NCBI RefSeq assembly: GCF_932274485.2
Contig: NC_065885.2
Span: 38,081,062 to 38,145,061 of the forward strand
Origin: Patella vulgata
Taxonomy: Eukaryota; Mollusca; Gastropoda; Patellidae
Length of the DNA: 64,000 nt
Direction of reading: 5' to 3'
In this document: piece by piece, positions 1 to 11,100 of the stretch
Layout of the letters: each line of letters begins with the position of its first letter
How positions within the stretch are numbered: position 1 is the stretch's first letter
The notes under the pieces: model-generated
What the model was told of the DNA's origin: nothing
Databases searched by the model: none
The model's input: the letters and a program-made list of their open reading frames with translations, nothing else
Made by a program: the position numbers and the translations under genes

Positions 1-2317
1 ATACTACTAAACTTCTTCAACACATCCTGGCTGGCAGGAAAGGTACCTAAAGAATGGCGGAAAGCCAACGTCATCCCTCTTCCAAAACCAGGTAAAGAGA
101 GAACAAAGGCAGAGTCCTATCGACCAGTAAGTTTGACATCCACACTGTGCAAAACCTTGGAAACAATGGTTAACATACGACTACAGTTCTATCTGGAGAG
201 CAACCGACTGATCGACGAAAATCAAAGCGGGTTCAGGAAAGGGCGTTCAACAACGGACCACTTGGTGAGACTACAGCAAGTCATGTTCCTCTTTGGGAAC
301 CTGTTATGTGTCGTGTTCGTAGATTTAATTAAGGCTTTCGATTTAGTCTGGCTAGACGGGCTGCTCTTCAAGTTAGGACGTATTGGTATAACGGGCATAA
401 TGTTTCGGTGGATCAAAAGCTTTCTGAGCGATAGAAGGATACAGGTGAATGTTGGCAGATTCCTGAGTGCCGAGCAAACATTAGAAAATGGCACGCCTCA
501 GGGGTCGGTTATCAGTCCCACTCTCTTCAATATCATGATCAACGACATACAGAAATCTTCCTACCTCGACGCCAAAACTGAGTTAGCTAAATTTGCTGAT
601 GACAGTATCATATGGAGGAAAGGGAGGAACTTCTGTGAACTACAAAAGAAAATGCAGAAGGCCTTAGACAAATTCATGGCATGGGCAAACGATTGGGAAT
701 TCAAAGTCTCCGAGAAGAAAACAGTCGGCATGCTTGTAAGTAGGGATAGAGGGATAAGCAGAATGACTCTGTGTATGAACGGGAAAACCATCGAGTTTAA
801 AGACCAAACCAAGTTCCTTGGCGTAATCTTTGACCGAAGGCTGACCTGGAAACCGCACATCGACGAGACTCTAGATAGATGCACCAAAATCCTAAACTTA
901 ATGAGGAAAATAACGGGCAGCACTTGGGGGGGCCAACAGAGTCACACTAATGATGGTGTATCGTGCTCTAATACGATCTGTATTAGACTACGGCTCTCTG
1001 GCCTTCATGAACTGCGCGCCATTACTCTTAAGGAAGCTTGACACCATCCAATACAAAGCTCTGTGTATTGCGACTGGCGTAGGGCAAGGGACTGAGAGAG
1101 AGGCACTACTACAGGAAGTCGGGGAGTTGCCCCTATCCCTAAGAAGAAAAGAACTAGCGACAAGGTACTGGGCTAAGATCTCGCAACTGGGCGAAAGATC
1201 CCCAACCTTTGTCAGTCTACAAAATACAAGATATGTGAGAGATCCTAGAAAGAAAAGCTTCGGCCAGGGTATCAGGGAAACAATCAAGGAACTGCGACTG
1301 GTTGAGCTCGTGATAAATGAACACGACCCCCCAGTGATCGCCCCTTGGACGCTCCCTATACCGCCGGTTAATCTAGATCTACTACAGAAAACCGACAAGA
1401 AAAAGAACCCCACTGCTGCACGTGCTTTCTCTCTAGAACACATGGAAGACAACTGGCCGTCTGATGACTGGGACCATGTGTACACGGATGGCTCACGCAA
1501 TCCCGAAAGGGGCACCAGCTCGTTTGGAATATACCTGCCAAACGGGGTACAGGGAATAAGCAGGAAACTGCCCAATAACTGTTCGGTGTACACTGCAGAG
1601 CTTGTGGCCATTCGTGACGCTATATCATGGATTTCCCATCAAAAGACTAGTAAGTTCGTCATTCCAAGCGACTCTCTGAACAGTCTGATTTCAATCCAAA
1701 ATGACAACTCGGACTCAAGACCAGAAGTCATTTTGGAAATCAGGCAGCTGTACCAGAGGGTTTTAGAGAAGGGAAGCAAAGAAGAACTCGTGTGGATTCC
1801 ATCACATGTCAACATTAGAGGAAGCGAGGAGGCAGATCGACTCGCCAATGAAGGTCTCAAGGACACAGCACCACTCCGCACCATAGACTACAGCACCACG
1901 GAAATCTACAGTATGGTCAAAAGACAGGTCAATTCAATCTGGGAATTAAATCTCGTTGAACTTGACACATACAGATTCCGACTGGATGACAAGATCTACA
2001 CAAAGACAACACTCAATCACCCTAGAAGAGATATTTGTACACTTATATCGAAGCTAAGGGTGAAAGAGCGGCTGCGAGACTACAAACACCTAGTCATCAT
2101 CTGTGAGTGCGGAGAAGAATGTACCACCAACCATGTCCTGGTAGACTGCGAGGTATACAAGGAGGAGAGAAGGGAACTAGTGCGAACAATGGAGACCAAC
2201 AACATACCATTCAACACTAAGAACCTACTCTTCCCGAGACCAGATCTGAAACTGCAAATCTTCGAACAAATCCACGCTCTAATGGACACAGTTGGACTAA
2301 GTAGAATAGTGAAGTAA
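1..2317 (+). CDS. LINE ORF2: reverse transcriptase - RNase H (5' partial, one frameshift)
   Basis: Encodes the polymerase that copies the LINE RNA at the target site, with RNase H to remove RNA. The frame is already open at base 1, so the upstream endonuclease is missing from the window. RT motifs: RPVSLTS near the start, NQSGFRKGRST, GTPQGSVISPTLF, and the catalytic FADD at 592-603. RNase H shows the acidic residues of YTDGSR (1480-1497), TAEL (1592-1603), SDSLN and EADRLAN. A C-terminal C-E-C-G...H...C motif follows, as in other I-group ORF2 proteins. The frame changes at the seven-G run 926-932: dropping one G joins the two parts through WGANRVTLMMVYRALIRS. Stop at 2315-2317. Confidence 0.88.
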
Positions 2318-2690
2318 GAGGGGGTCACGGTTAGACGGGCCCGGCATCTAAACTACATAGGGGATTTATACCAAACTGGCAGGATAGTGGAGTAAGGGGG
2401 AGTCACGATAAGACGGACTCGACATCTAAACACTATTCCACCAAAAACAGACACTAAACCTACAGAGTGGGATAGTGGAGTAAGGGGAGGTCACGATAAG
2501 ACGGGCCTGGCACCTTAACACAAACCCCACAAAGATGACATCTACCAAACTAGCAGGATAGTGGAGTAAGGGGGAGTTACGGTCAGACGAACTTGGCACC
2601 TAAACACTATTCCGCAAATAAAACTGATACCAAACCCAGAGAGTGGGAAAGTGGAGTAAGGGGAGGCCACGATAAGACGGGCCCCAAACG
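2304..2690 (+). repeat. Degenerate tandem repeat in LINE 3' UTR, about five units
   Basis: The motif GGATAGTGGAGTAAGGGG followed by a CACGATAAGACGG-like stretch recurs with starts near 2304, 2382, 2470, 2556 and 2646, giving spacings of 78, 88, 86 and 90 bases. The first unit overlaps the last codons and stop of the LINE ORF, so the array seems to have grown from the ORF end. Confidence 0.8.
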
Positions 2691-2920
2691 ATGACATCTA
2701 CCAATCCAGAAGCAGACGAGATCATCTACCAAACGATATGTTTTATATTATATAAAGGGAAGAACTTCCCACTAAACCAAATCCATGGCCTAAGGCCAAA
2801 TGGAAAGATTGCAAAATCATATTCTAAAAAACAGGAATCAGCTTCGGCTCTCCTATGTCTTGTCTGCGATATCACTTATGTGGAAGCAGAGGTTAAACAC
2901 CAAGAACGAACGAACGAATT

Positions 2921-4250
2921 AATTTTAATCAGATTGGTTTGAACTTGCCGTAGAATGGATATAGTAACCATTGGCTATAAGTACATTCAATTAAGATTTT
3001 TAACCGTATGTGGTCTTTAAGTAATTCAGCTAGTTATTGTGGATAACAAATTTTAGGCTTTTAAAATCTTGTTCAAGCAAAAACTGATGTCAGATATTAA
3101 GACGGTCGCCTGCGCTTTTCTGACACCTTGCGCAAAGACTGTCTACATAAAATTGCAAAGAACACAATTCGTCAGCATCATACAGGGCACGAGTTGGATC
3201 CTTTCAATAATGGATTTACAGAAAAGAATAAGTATTATAAGCCACATTATCTTTTCCAGGAAGTGGGTCGAGAAGAAGAGAGTGTTTCGTGATACCTTTG
3301 CATTTCAGGTGTTGACAGCAGAATAATACAAGTCAGATAGAAGCCATGACACTACTTTAATAACTACTTGACTTATCGATTGCGTACAAAGTTACACAGG
3401 CCTACAGAAAATAATAACATAACAGGCAGCGCAGAGTATGTCGAGAGTGGCCATCCAGATGTTCGTACGGTGTTTATACAGCAGACAATTTGTCTGACAT
3501 GGGGTATTTTTTACTCACAGGAGTTTAATTGTTCATTTTAACTTTGTTTCATGCGGCACCTCCAATCTTAAATCTAGCCTAAAATTTGGGACCCTTGTGT
3601 TCCGTCAAGCTCATTTCCAACACAATATCCTCGGGGCACAACATTTGGGGTGTCTAGTAGGACTTTTACAGCAGACAATGTCTCTGGCATTGTGTAGCGT
3701 CTGGGGATACATATATAAAGGAAAATTTGTCTGGCAGAGCCTGTTTTGTACTCAGGGAGATGTACCCAACAACCGGACCCCGGCAGACATACATATTTGA
3801 ATAAGTTACGTTACACAGTAAACGTTTGGATGCTCAGATATAGATGAAAGTGCCCTGGGCTGCTGATCCAGTAGTCTACGTTGAGACAATTTAGACTTTG
3901 TAATTGTGACGAAATAAAAACGTCAATATTTCATCGCGATGAAGGAATGATTGAATTTCGATTTATTGTTCGAATAATAACATTTAAATTTTGTTCGCAC
4001 ATAATTTGCACCCACAGATTCGGTTTTAATTTACCATACCTCAAAGATAAATCGATGTTTTCGTTTTTATCTAAGTAACCTTGAATGCGACCCACAGAAA
4101 TAAGATTATGAACAGTAGACATTAATAAGTAATTTATAACTATCGAACCCGATTACGATCTGTTATTATAGTGTTTTAATTTGGGCAATTATGACTCCAT
4201 AATCATTCTCTGATGGTGAATCAGTAATATAGTTTTCTGATTATATAACT
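2921..4250. other. No gene recognised (AT-rich)
   Basis: About 1.3 kb between the LINE and the first pearl-like element. Only short ORFs occur (the longest about 85 codons at 3069-3326) and none resembles a known protein. A short motif around GCAGACAATTTGTCTG recurs near 3480 and 3670, suggesting old repeat material. Confidence 0.5.
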
Positions 4251-5406
4251 AACAAGCCAACAGTGAGGCTGATGTCCCCCGCCGAAATTGCAAAATAAAT
4301 AGATGACACATATTAATTAATCGCACATTTATTTTTTTCACTAAGTTTCATCACTCTCTATCAGATAGAATCAAGATTATCTTGTCCCAAACCATCGACA
4401 AATGAAATCGATTAGCTCTGCTTAACTTCAGCTCGAAATGTTAATTATTGAACTCAGTCAAGACATTCACCTAATGAACATCTACATATACATCAAGTTT
4501 AAACATTCACCTAATAGACACCTATGCCAAGTTTGAACATTCTACCTCAATTAGAAGGAGAGTTATTGTGTTCCAAAGTTTCTACCAATCAAATTGCTTA
4601 TCACTCTGCTTACCCTCAGCAAAAAATGTTCATTATCGAACTTAGTTAAGGTATTCATATAATAAATCTATACACCAAGTTTCATCAATCTCACTTAATT
4701 AGAACTAAAGTTATCGTGTCCCAAAGCATCAACCAATCAAATTGCTTATCTCTGCTTACCCTAAGCGGAAAATGCTCATCTTCGAACTCCATCAAGGCAT
4801 TGACCTAATCAACACATACACCAGGTTTGAACATTCTAGCTCAATTAGGAAGAGAGTTATCGTGCCCCAAAGTATCAACCAATCAAATTGCTTATCTCTG
4901 CTTACCCTAAGCGGAAAATGCTCATCTTCGAACTCCATCAAGGCATTGACCTAATAAACACATACACCAAGTTTGAACATTCTAGCTCAATTAAAAGTTA
5001 TCGTGTCCCAAAGTATCAACCAATCAAATTGCTTATCTCTGCTTACCCTAAGCGGAAAATGCTCATCTTCGAACTCCATCAAGGCATTGACCTAATCAAC
5101 ACATACACCAAGTTTGAACATTCTAGCCCAATTAGGAAGAGAGTTATCGTGTCCCAAAGCATCAACCAATCAAATTGCTTATCTCTGCTTACCCTAAGCG
5201 GAAAATGCTCATCTTCGAACTCCATCAAGGCATTGACCTAATAAACACATACACCAAGTTTGAACATTCTAGCTCAATTAGGAAGAGAGTTATTGTGTCC
5301 CAAAAAGTGTGACGGACAGACAGACGGACGGACGGACGGACAGACAGACGGACGAACCCATTTTAATAGTCCCCTGCTTTCTTCGAAAGGCGGGGGACAA
5401 AAAACA
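4251..5406 (+). mobile_element. Pearl-like element, family C (candidate non-autonomous Helentron)
   Basis: A unique 5' segment starting AACAAGCCAACAGTGAGG is followed by tandem core units of about 146 bp, an ACGG/ACAG microsatellite (about 5312-5355), and a 3' segment. GTCCCCCGCC at 4274-4283 and GGCGGGGGAC at 5389-5398 form a subterminal inverted repeat. Tandem cores plus an ACGG microsatellite and subterminal inverted repeats match the described architecture of bivalve pearl elements, which have been linked to Helentrons. The family assignment is inference from structure; there is no coding capacity. Confidence 0.6.
4440..5300 (+). repeat. Tandem core units of about 146 bp
   Basis: The phrase GCTTATCTCTGCTTACCC starts at 4744, 4890, 5031 and 5177, giving periods of 146, 141 and 146. 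More degenerate units lie upstream from about 4440. The final units are nearly identical, so the array was homogenised recently. The repeating peptides it would encode are a by-product of the 146-bp period. Confidence 0.85.
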
Positions 5407-6125
5407 GTTCGTTCTGTAGCGGTAAGGGGGAAATTATGGACGACAATATACATCCATATCGACAGTGGGCGTATATAGAATATCTAACATTGAACGAGAA
5501 CATCGGTTATTAAACTCTTCGGTATCCTAAACGGAAAATTGGTCGGTGAACTTAGCAATAATGTTGATATACTTCCAATTTACAACTACTTTGTTTTCAG
5601 ATTTATTCTAAATATAATTTTGTAATTCCATTCAAGTTGACTTACGTGGTAATTATGCTGAATTTCTTCAGGATAGTGACTTTGGAATTCGCGTTATAAA
5701 GGGTGAAATAGCTAGTATTAAGCAATATTATCTCAATTAACTGTTTTGGTCGTCTAGATCTTTGAACCAAGCAATCATTACCCACATAAAAATATGAAAT
5801 GAACTTATTTGTAATCGGAGAGTTAATCATAAAGGGTCATTAGACCGGCTTTTTGTGAAATAAAATCTCGGTTAGTTTTTTTTTTGTGTAAGCTAGGGTT
5901 CAATGTCAGTTATAGATTTAACTCATTTGCGCCCATTGTTTCCTGTGTATGCCAAACAAACACAAGATGTTCAAGGAAAGGTCTTGACATTTACGAGCAG
6001 AATTTATGTGTTCGTATTCGCCTTTAGTTGACTACTGCGGTTGGAGAACTGTAAACACAAAATTTCTCAAAAATATAACGCAAGCGAAGTGTTCGTATTG
6101 CCCTTTTCAATTACTTTCGGGTCTT
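5407..6125. other. No gene recognised
   Basis: About 700 bp of AT-rich sequence without a credible ORF, splice structure or repeat that I recognise. Confidence 0.5.
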
Positions 6126-6149
6126 TAATTAAAATCTGGTAAAAGCTTT

Positions 6150-6430
6150 TTTATATACTTTCGATGGCCTACACTACATGAAAATCTGACCAGTTGTAGT
6201 GGAAGGTCGCGTCAGGTGTCAAACGAGCGGCTTTTGACCTTATGACGTCAGACATTGATTAATCAATCAGCGTTGACTTTTCTAGTGGTTTACCCACAGT
6301 TCCGTGCACCTCATGTCAAAAACTCGCCATAACAGACCGTTTCATTGGCTAATCCCTTACATCACGCAGAATGCTGGTTATATAACAACTCTTCCAGATC
6401 CTAGTGTAGCAAAGACAAGTAAAACGGTTA
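6150..6430 (+). repeat. Dispersed repeat F with TATA-like motif
   Basis: The block from CTTTCGATGGCC to CTTCCAGATCCTAGTG, including GATTAATCAATCAGCG and GGTTATATAACAACTC, recurs in inverted orientation at 19226-19447 and as a third, diverged copy at 45340-45552. It may be a terminal part of a retroelement or a MITE. No target duplication was established. The neighbouring GIY-YIG fragment suggests, but does not prove, a Penelope-like origin. Confidence 0.55.
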
Positions 6431-6484
6431 TTAAGGCAGAGCAACATTGACACTTCTTTCACTATCCCCACATCCCTAAAACAG

Positions 6485-6690
6485 ATCTTAAAAGTCAAAG
6501 CAAAACGTCAACCAACCATTCCCACACAACCAAAAGGATCCATCTACGAAATCGACTGCTCCAGTGAAAAAAACCTATATCGGGGAAACCAAAAGACCAG
6601 TTGAAAAAAAAAAGAATCCTAGAACACAAGTCAAGAGCCCAACTAAAACATAAGCCATGGCAAAACGTGTGAAGGACCACCCACGGCCCA
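6485..6690 (+). pseudogene. Degraded GIY-YIG endonuclease fragment, Penelope-like retroelement
   Basis: Plus-strand translation gives KGSIYEIDC, then YIGETKRPVE and RILEHKSRAQ in neighbouring frames. These are hallmarks of the GIY-YIG endonuclease of Penelope-like elements, which lies at the C-terminus of their single ORF. The fragment is short and clearly broken; I see no adjoining reverse transcriptase. Treat it as a fossil. Confidence 0.6.
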
Positions 6691-6692
6691 AA

Positions 6693-6880
6693 ATTGAGAG
6701 AGAGAGAGAAAAAAATGGGGTTTAACGTCCACTCGACACAAACCAGGCCATTTTGGGACCAACATACGGTTCAATTATATTTCAATAATTCGCTTGCGCG
6801 TAGGGATGTTTAAAAGTGGGTGGAAAACGGGGGAACCTGACAAAAACCCACTAGGTTGGGAGGCCTGATAACGAGGATAC
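6693..6880 (-). mobile_element. SINE-2, 3' part
   Basis: Minus-strand copy of the SINE that is more complete at 60275-60592. It starts with the GA-rich tail (complement of CTCTCTC) and GGGGTTTAACGTCCACTCGACACAAAC, truncated before the tRNA-like head. Confidence 0.8.
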
Positions 6881-7480
6881 TTATTGAAACTTCGTGCTCG
6901 TGTAAAATAAACCAGTGATTGATGTTCCATATAACCGTGTTAGTTCTCAAATAAAAGCAGCATGACAATTATGCAAAATGGCCGAACTAGCATTTTTGAA
7001 ATACTTCCTACATCTCATAGCAGCACCGGTGCTGGTAATAAAGATTCATAACATAATCTATGTTTAGGAAAGTAGTCTTCCTAAACTTAACTCAGGCTAA
7101 GAATAATTTATTTTAATATTTTTGGAACAATATACTTTGCCTAAGTCCTTATTGCCTTTTCAGTCTATAATGTTTGGGATTTAATGGGCTACAATAGCAA
7201 CATAGACCAGAATATGATATATTTTTACTAGTACACTACTTGAAATATAAAATAATGTAGTTAGCAGATATCCAAAGAAGTATACACAAAAGATTATATT
7301 ATAAGAAAATATTAAGCTTTGACCCATTACCAGACAATAGAAACTCAAAATGAACAAATGTTACCCCAGTTGTTACTTGTATATTTTTTACTTACTAAAA
7401 ACTGTCAAATGCCACTAGACAAGATCCTTGTATACAAATTTATGGCTTTGGGTGAGTTAAAGGTAAATTAATGATCATTC
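6881..7480. other. No gene recognised downstream of FBH1
   Basis: AT-rich, without credible ORFs. GTTCCATATAACCGTGT near 6924 matches an arm of the hairpin repeat found at 14091 and 38786, so at least part is repeat debris. Confidence 0.5.
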
Positions 7481-7489
7481 ATACATGTA

Positions 7490-7850
7490 AATTGGAAAAT
7501 TACAAAACTCTTTTTTTATTGGAAATAAAGAAAAAAAAAATCTTATGTATAAATTCTTTTATAAAGAATAAAATAGACAAAAAATCTAGGCGTGATGGAC
7601 AAAAAGGTATAACAATTGAAAACATTAACAGACTTGAAAGACTTTGATATTTCAGTAAATTAGTGGTCATCAATGAATCGGAAAATAACAAAGCAACAAA
7701 GTAATTTTTATGAAAATACCCCCTCCCCAATGTATGAATTCTTTAATTTCGAATAAAATAGAAAAACCTAGACATGAATTGAAAAAGAAAATAAAAGCAT
7801 AACAATTGGAAGCATTAACAAACTGTGCAAACTTTTGTAGTAACTTCTGT
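7490..7850. repeat. Degenerate direct repeat, period about 190 bp
   Basis: Two AT-rich units share GTATGAATTCTTTA-like, GAATAAAATAGA, TAACAATTGAA and AACATTAACAGACT stretches, near 7534-7650 and 7730-7830. They lie just beyond the 3' end of FBH1. No coding potential. Confidence 0.55.
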
Positions 7851-7992
7851 TTCATTAATTCAGAAAGCCCTTGGGCAGTCAAATAACATGTTAAGAATCT
7901 TCTTTAATTTCTAAAGCTCCTTAAATCAATATCTGGCTATCTTTACTTTACTAACTATATAGACATGTTCTTTGTGTTCTTTCAACGAAATT

Positions 7993-7998
7993 TTTATT
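7993..7998 (-). terminator. FBH1: FBH1 poly(A) signal AATAAA
   Basis: Minus-strand AATAAA about 17 bases after the FBH1 stop codon. It implies a very short 3' UTR if used. Confidence 0.5.
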
Positions 7999-8014
7999 AA
8001 ACAATACTTTTGAT

Positions 8015-8182
8015 TCATAAAAACTCCATATACTCTTCAAGTTGCATTTCTAAATGCCTTAAATCGGCCCTTCCTGTGTAGTCATCTTCTGGTTCCTCTC
8101 CAAGTAATTCTTTAAAAGGGTGACAATCTTCATAAAGAACCTGTGGACTTAATAAGCCTCCAGACAAAACCGTTCCACAACC
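8015..8182 (-). CDS. FBH1: FBH1 exon 19 (C-terminus, stop)
   Basis: Phase 0 entry after a CAG acceptor; 55 codons and TGA at 8015-8017. It encodes GCGTVLSGG...DCHPF and an acidic tail ending YMEFL. The Cys pattern is only a partial match to the vertebrate C-terminal CxxC pairs. Confidence 0.9.
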   Translation of the reverse strand, partial: GCGTVLSGGLLSPQVLYEDCHPFKELLGEEPEDDYTGRADLRHLEMQLEEYMEFL

Positions 8183-11100
8183 CTGAAAAACAGAAATTGA
8201 TTGACATGCCACTTGTAAAATACATCATGTCAGCTTTATATAGGATCGCTGTCAACCTGGTTCCAATAAAAAAAAAGGTGGCAATGACAGTGGGATGGGT
8301 TGAGTGGCAGTGGGGCTGTTGGAAAAGAAATGGGGTTTAATGTCAGGTCAACACTAAGAACTAGGTCATTTTGGCACAGTGGCTCAATGAGTAAGATGAC
8401 AACTTGTTAACCGCTGTTCACAGAGAAAGTTCCTCAGGATTTTCCAGCGTGGTTTCCCCTTGTTAGTGGTGCGGCACAGAGGGCCTGGAAAGGACAGTTA
8501 CTAATTGTTAGGATGGAACGGGAAAGCACCAAGGTCCTGTGTACACAGTGGCATGCATTTTAAAGAGCCCTAGACAATTGGAATTCGAAATAGAGTAGGC
8601 CGTAGACAGGGCTCTATAAAAGTTGAGTGTGCCTGCGCACACACTTGAAAATGTGCCTACAGGGTCATACTGAAACACAGGGATGTAGCCAGGATTTGGT
8701 GAGTGGTGTAAAAATATATTTGGCGAGCGGAGCGAGGCAAAAACAATTTTGGGAGGGGGGCGTGGTCTTTTATGAAAATTAAACCCTTCTTGGTGTATTT
8801 TCAGAGCATCTGCTGCCTTTTGTATTTGGTTCAGTGCAAATCAAATTTCCATTTATATATTCAAATTTTACCAAATTCACTTAATTTTCATCAATGATAC
8901 AGGGATCTAAAAACTTTTTGACACCACCCGACCGAGCATAAAATTGTCCCGCCCCACTCTGTTTCTCTGGATAGATAAGTTGAGGACCTTTCGGTATTTG
9001 TTGTTTTGTTGGGTTTTTTTTTCAAATATTACTTTATTACTTTGAGATTAAAAATTAAAACGATTCTTAAAACGGTGTTTGTGTTTAATTTGAGTACAAC
9101 GAATTATGACAACAGGTAGATATTGATAATTAAAACACGTTGTATTATTTGACTTGTTTGTAAAGTTGTTGTACGTGACTCACGAATATTATTATTATTA
9201 CGGTGGAATGAGAATCAGGTCAGGCAGAAACTAAGAAAGCTCTCATCGTCCTCCTAGTCCTACTCTCGGGCCGTAGCAAATCCACGGTCAACACAGGTAA
9301 GAAATAAAATAAGAAACATCGTGAAAATTTGCAGGCACGTGTTGGACAATTACGACATTCAAACCTTTAACATTGGAGTGCCGTAAATTGGTCTGGGTGA
9401 ACCATTTACGGCAAATAAACAAATATAAAGACCGTAGAATAATTGTAAAATGAATAGACCTAGGCCTACACATCTTCTAAGTATAAATAAACAAAATACC
9501 AATACATCTTTCTTTAAACTAATTTGGGATGATAGGATCTACTACGGCACACAAAAATAAATTATGCCGTGACAGACATGGTTTGCGTACGTCGACTTTT
9601 ACCATGGCTTTGCCGTTTAATTCAAATAATTGCCGTGGTAAATTTCGAGCGCCGAGTTTGTGTACAGAGAAGGACGAAGGGGTTTAAATACGACTGGGCG
9701 GCTTTCTTCGTTTTTTTCTTTGTGCTGGGCGACAAAAAATAGTGCCGGGCGCAGGCGCCGCCGGTGTGGCTACATCTTTAAAAATGTGCCTGCAAAAAAG
9801 TTTTTTTAAAGCAAATGTGCCTGCACACGCCGTGCACATGTGCGCGGAAATATCGATGCCTAGCCGTAGAACAGCTTCCAGGCAAAATACCCCTCATAGC
9901 ACACTGCATGGTGTATGGCTGTCTTTATTAGCACAGTCAGTGCAGAAAAATAGGACGTTAAACCCCATTTCATTTCAACACAAATATTTGGTGTATTTTT
10001 GTTTCGATAATTCCTTTGCACACTGGGATCTTTTTAAACTCTATGAAGGAAGCTGGAGTACGTGGAGACCTTACCCCTAGTCAGTATAAACCCGGGAACA
10101 AACCCATGACTTGTAATGAAAACAAGCCACCCCACACAACTCCTGTTGTTGTCATTCTAAACTGTAGCACAATTAGAAGTGGTATCAGGTTTCCAAAAGA
10201 GTTGACCAATACCATAATTACAAACCAGAGATTCCAAGTAAGTTAAAGTAATGTCTGGCAGTGAAAGTCATAGGTCTGAGTGTTTCTTACCAATTTAACA
10301 GTTTCTTTTTGTAAGGTGAAAACTTTTGGTTGAAATTCTGCTCCAGACACATGACATTTAAAGGGTGTTTTCTTTTCTTTTAGAACTTCACTTAATACAG
10401 GCGTTTCAAACTTCATCTAAATAAAATACAAAGTAAGTATTGAGCTATTGTACTTAAAGGGGCATTAGGTAAGATCAGATAATGAGCTGATAGTTCTCAC
10501 TATAATAGTTAAAAAAAAACCAGATAATGAAAAGAGAACATGCTGAACATTTAAGTCAAATTGCTTTACTCTGAACCTAGATATTAGCGATACAAATTTT
10601 TGGCTAGCCTCGAGTGTCATTATTACCATTGTTATCCATTTGTACGGTTATTTCATCCAGCACAAAACGTATTCAAATCCACTAATCATCGCAGGTATCC
10701 GATGGCGTCAAGAGTTGATTATGGTCTTGGTAAGTATATTAATGTCTTATTAATAATTAGATAACATTTAAGACCTAAAGAAAGACCTGCAATAGGCAGA
10801 TTTAGATCTTGGATAATGTATGTTTAATCAAATAACAGGTCACTAACACATGGTTGAATTTGTCACGAACAACCGGGGAATCGAAACCACGCCAGTTGAC
10901 TCAATGACATCCAACGCCCCTCATTAGAAAAAATGAAACATGATAAGACTTCTAGTTCTTCCTCCTGCTAACATAAACAAAACATGTACCGATAATCAGA
11001 TAATAATTTTATCTGTTAAATATAAATAAGAATTTTCGTCTAGTGAACAGAAACAATGTATAAATTTCAAATCAAAAGTGAAATGACATGAAATGGGGTT

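Larger units (their letters stand above)
1..2920 (+). mobile_element. I-superfamily LINE (I/Nimb-like), 3' part
   Basis: Non-LTR retrotransposon whose 5' end lies outside the window. It comprises an open reading frame with reverse transcriptase, RNase H and a C-terminal Cys/His motif, then a 3' UTR built of degenerate tandem units (2304-2690), a unique tail, and a short terminal repeat of GAAC units at about 2903-2918. RNase H inside the same ORF is typical of the I, Nimb, Ingi, LOA and related clades; assignment to I/Nimb is inference. The coding region shows one reading-frame disruption in a run of seven G, so the copy is young or the run is an assembly error. Confidence 0.9.

Noticed and set aside
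988-1611. 207-codon antisense ORF over the LINE
   Set aside because: Shadow of the RT/RNase H coding frame; composition mirrors the sense strand.
4742-5241. Two overlapping ORFs with repeated peptides (MLISAYPKRKMLIFELHQ)
   Set aside because: They follow from the 146-bp tandem core, whose period variation keeps a frame open by chance. No start context, domain or splice support.
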